Shown: in pieces, positions 62,258 through 64,000 of the stretch | How the letters are laid out: each line of letters begins with the position of its first letter | Position numbering within the stretch: the first letter of the stretch is position 1 | Made by a program: the position numbers and the translations under genes | Notes under the pieces: generated by a model | The model's input: the letters and a program-made list of their open reading frames with translations, nothing else | Told to the model about the DNA's origin: nothing | The model's database searches: none | Assembly: GCA_018241025.1 (NCBI GenBank) | Contig: JAFEEQ010000004.1 | Location: forward strand, 1-64,000 | Reading direction: 5' to 3' | DNA length: 64,000 nucleotides | DNA from: Pseudomonadota bacterium | Lineage (GTDB): Bacteria; Pseudomonadota; Alphaproteobacteria; Micropepsales; Micropepsaceae

Positions 62258-63144
62258 GCCGCCTCCGGCGGCTTGGCCGGCGCGCGAATCTTCAGGCGCT
62301 TCACCCGCCGTGGATCCGCCTCCAGCACCTCGAACTCGTAACCGGAGGGATGGGTGACGATCTCGCCTCTCTGCGGTACGCGTCCGAGCAGGGACACGAC
62401 CAGGCCTCCAAGCGAATCGACTTCCTGATCCGCGTCTTCGGGCGCCAGCGCGATCCCCGTCTGATTGCGGAAATCCTCGAGCTCGACCCGCGCGTCGGCG
62501 ACGTAGAGGCCGTCGTCGATCTTGCGAATCTGCTGAAGGTCCTCGTCATGCTCGTCGGCGATGTCGCCGACGATCATTTCGATGATGTCTTCGATGGAGA
62601 CCAGGCCGTCGGTGCCGCCGTATTCGTCGATCACAAGGGCGAGATGAATGTGTGCGGTCTGCATCTTCAGAAGCAGATCGAGCAGCGGCATCGATGGCGG
62701 CGCAAACAGGATGTCGCGCTTGAACTGTGCGATCGAGCCGTCCTTCCAGCGAAAGCTGCCGTCAGTTTGCGTTTCGGCGAAACCGATCACATCCTTGATG
62801 TGCACGAAGCCAAGCGGATCGTCGAGCGTTTCGTGATAGATCGGCAGGCGCGAATGCTGCATGTCGCGAAACAGCGCGACGAATTCCGGCAACGAGGTGC
62901 TTTCCTCGACGGCGACGATTTCGGCGCGCGGAATCATCACGTCGCTGACGCGCAGTTCCCCGAACCTGAGCAGATTGGTCATCATCTGCCGCTCGGGCGC
63001 GGACAGTTCCTTGGTATGCCTGTCCGACTCTTCGATGACTTCTTCGATGCTCTCACGGATCTGCGCCGCGGCATCGTCGCCACGGATCAGTGTACCGATC
63101 CGCTTGAACAGCGATTGCGGTTTGTCGTCGTCGGTCACGCTCAT
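62254..63144 (-). CDS. CorC/HlyC-type CBS-domain protein
   Basis: 296 residues from the ATG at 63144, sharing one base with the ybeY stop (TGATG). CBS domain pair: VSDVMIPRAEIVAVEESTSL and LLLKMQTAHIHLALVIDEYG, followed by a transporter-associated CorC_HlyC domain. It has no membrane helices of its own. Proposed role in magnesium or cobalt handling; the family is known but not its mechanism. Belongs to the phoH-ybeY-corC-lnt operon. Confidence 0.93.
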   Translation of the reverse strand: MSVTDDDKPQSLFKRIGTLIRGDDAAAQIRESIEEVIEESDRHTKELSAPERQMMTNLLRFGELRVSDVMIPRAEIVAVEESTSLPEFVALFRDMQHSRLPIYHETLDDPLGFVHIKDVIGFAETQTDGSFRWKDGSIAQFKRDILFAPPSMPLLDLLLKMQTAHIHLALVIDEYGGTDGLVSIEDIIEMIVGDIADEHDEDLQQIRKIDDGLYVADARVELEDFRNQTGIALAPEDADQEVDSLGGLVVSLLGRVPQRGEIVTHPSGYEFEVLEADPRRVKRLKIRAPAKPPEAA

Positions 63145-63605
63145 CACGCCGCCTCGCGATAGGGATCGGCGATGCCGAGTTCGGCCAGTATCCGTGTTTC
63201 CAGAGGCTCCATCGCACTGGCGTCGCGCGGCCGGACATGGTCGAACCCGAGCAGATGAAGCACCCCGTGGACCGTCAGATGGGTTGCATGCGCGAGCAGC
63301 GTTTTGCTGCCCGCCTTTGCCTCGCGCTGCGCAACCCCGAATGCGATGGCGACATCGCCGAGATAGCGCTCAGCATTTTCCTGAGCGGGAAAAGACAGAA
63401 CGTTGGTCGGCTTGTCTTTCCCACGGAAATCGCGATTGAGCGCTCTCAGCCGCGCATCGTCCGTCAGGAGCAGCGTCAGGCCGGAGCCTCGATGGGTCTT
63501 GCCGCGCCGCAGCGCCAGTTCCGCCGCTGTCGTAAGGCGCGACCGCAAGCCGCGAAGCTTGCGCCAGCGGTCATCGCCGAATTCGAGATGTATGGAAAAC
63601 GTCAC
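63144..63605 (-). CDS. ybeY: Endoribonuclease YbeY
   Basis: 153 residues from a GTG overlapping the phoH stop (GTGA). The zinc motif is [15 protein letters not shown], with His residues in the conserved HxxxHxxxxxH spacing. The [20 protein letters not shown] region is typical. It matures 16S rRNA and helps ribosome quality control. Confidence 0.96.
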   Translation of the reverse strand: MTFSIHLEFGDDRWRKLRGLRSRLTTAAELALRRGKTHRGSGLTLLLTDDARLRALNRDFRGKDKPTNVLSFPAQENAERYLGDVAIAFGVAQREAKAGSKTLLAHATHLTVHGVLHLLGFDHVRPRDASAMEPLETRILAELGIADPYREAA

Positions 63606-64000
63606 GGGCCGGTCTTTTGCGCGTCGGCTCTATTATAGGCAGCAACAATCCGCGTGACGAGGGCATGGCGCACCACGTCTTTCTCGGAGAAATGGGCGAC
63701 TGCCGCGCCCTCGACACCAGACAGGATGCGGAGCGCCTCGTTGAGTCCGTCGGCCCGGCCGCCCGGCAAGTCGCTCTGGGTCGGGTCGCCGGTCACGACC
63801 ATGCGCGACTCTTCGCCGAGCCTGGTCAGAAACATCTTCATTTGCGCCGGGGTCACGTTCTGGGCCTCGTCGAGAATGACGAAGGCACGGGTCAGCGTCC
63901 GGCCCCGCATGAATGCCAGCGGCGCGACTTCGATCACGCCCGTTTCCAGGAGCTTTTCCGTCCGGTCGCCGAGTACATCGAACAGCGCGTCATAGAGCGG
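63602..64000 (-). CDS. phoH: PhoH-family ATPase (C-terminal part; cut by the window end)
   Basis: Only the C-terminal 132 residues are visible; the reading frame continues past 64000. It shows [20 protein letters not shown] (Walker B, DEAQN) and [15 protein letters not shown]. The upstream Walker A lies outside the window. PhoH-like proteins are AAA-type ATPases linked with ybeY. First gene of the visible leftward operon. Confidence 0.93.
   Translation of the reverse strand, partial: PLYDALFDVLGDRTEKLLETGVIEVAPLAFMRGRTLTRAFVILDEAQNVTPAQMKMFLTRLGEESRMVVTGDPTQSDLPGGRADGLNEALRILSGVEGAAVAHFSEKDVVRHALVTRIVAAYNRADAQKTGP

Noticed and set aside
1..64000. tRNA, rRNA, CRISPR array, prophage or insertion sequence
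   Set aside because: None seen: no cloverleaf-like sets, no regularly spaced identical repeats, no transposase or integrase motifs in the translated frames.

Overview
The window reads as the chromosome of a flagellated, GC-rich (roughly two-thirds GC by eye) alphaproteobacterium. The clues are the FlaF/FlbT flagellin regulators beside Caulobacter-type short flagellins with sigma-54 promoters, the gene order phoH-ybeY-corC-lnt, three genes of the ethylmalonyl-CoA pathway, Coq7, and many short palindromic repeats between genes. A Micropepsales/Rhizomicrobium-like or Caulobacter-like host is possible, but sequence reading alone does not fix the genus. No rRNA, tRNA, CRISPR array, prophage or insertion sequence was found.

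Layout. 0-6 kb: flagellin module. Two flagellin genes flank a SAM-dependent methyltransferase, followed by flbT-flaF and a TPR/glycosyltransferase protein resembling FlmG. Both flagellin promoters carry good -24/-12 elements and upstream GGCA-N5-TGCC palindromes, three of them phased exactly 21 bp apart upstream of the first gene. 6-11 kb: a leftward block with a transglutaminase-like protein (with a seven-glutamine tail), an alpha-E protein, a circularly permuted ATP-grasp protein and an alpha/beta hydrolase; this is the ATP-grasp/alpha-E/transglutaminase association of unproven biochemistry. 11-16 kb: hemD-hemC, divergent tsaD, a 41-residue membrane peptide, exonuclease III and an alkylsulfatase-like metallo-hydrolase. 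16-22.5 kb: an alcohol dehydrogenase divergent from its probable MmyB-type regulator, an esterase, a thioesterase, a histidine phosphatase, a CHAD protein and hisF. 22.6-31 kb: leuS-lptE-holA, a DUF3576 lipoprotein, a porin, a ThiE-like protein, YggS, a YkuD transpeptidase and a protein with internal repeats. 31-35 kb: a Phd/VapC-type toxin-antitoxin pair, RibA, an OmpR-type response regulator and an exported adhesin-like GIN-domain protein. 35-41 kb: a class A penicillin-binding protein and a MacA-MacB(ATPase)-MacB(permease) operon. 41-50.7 kb: small enzymes (YgjP-like peptidase, VOC, DsbB, Coq7, GNAT), an 820-bp gene-poor stretch, an HNH nuclease, a carboxylesterase, GluQRS, a three-gene regulator/membrane/peptide unit with two palindromic operators, and an uncharacterised pair (exported VWA protein plus membrane protein). 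50.8-60 kb: ethylmalonyl-CoA mutase, exported and metallo-beta-lactamase proteins, crotonyl-CoA carboxylase/reductase, methylsuccinyl-CoA dehydrogenase, a kinase-like protein and hisE. 60-64 kb: an XRE regulator and the leftward phoH-ybeY-corC-lnt operon, with phoH cut by the window end.

Together the genes point to a free-living aerobe that can assimilate acetate through the ethylmalonyl-CoA pathway (ecm, ccr and mcd are all here), builds a modified flagellum, and has an ordinary Gram-negative envelope. The least understood parts are the ATP-grasp block, the VWA/membrane pair, the regulator/membrane/small secreted peptide unit and the regulatory architecture of the flagellin promoters.
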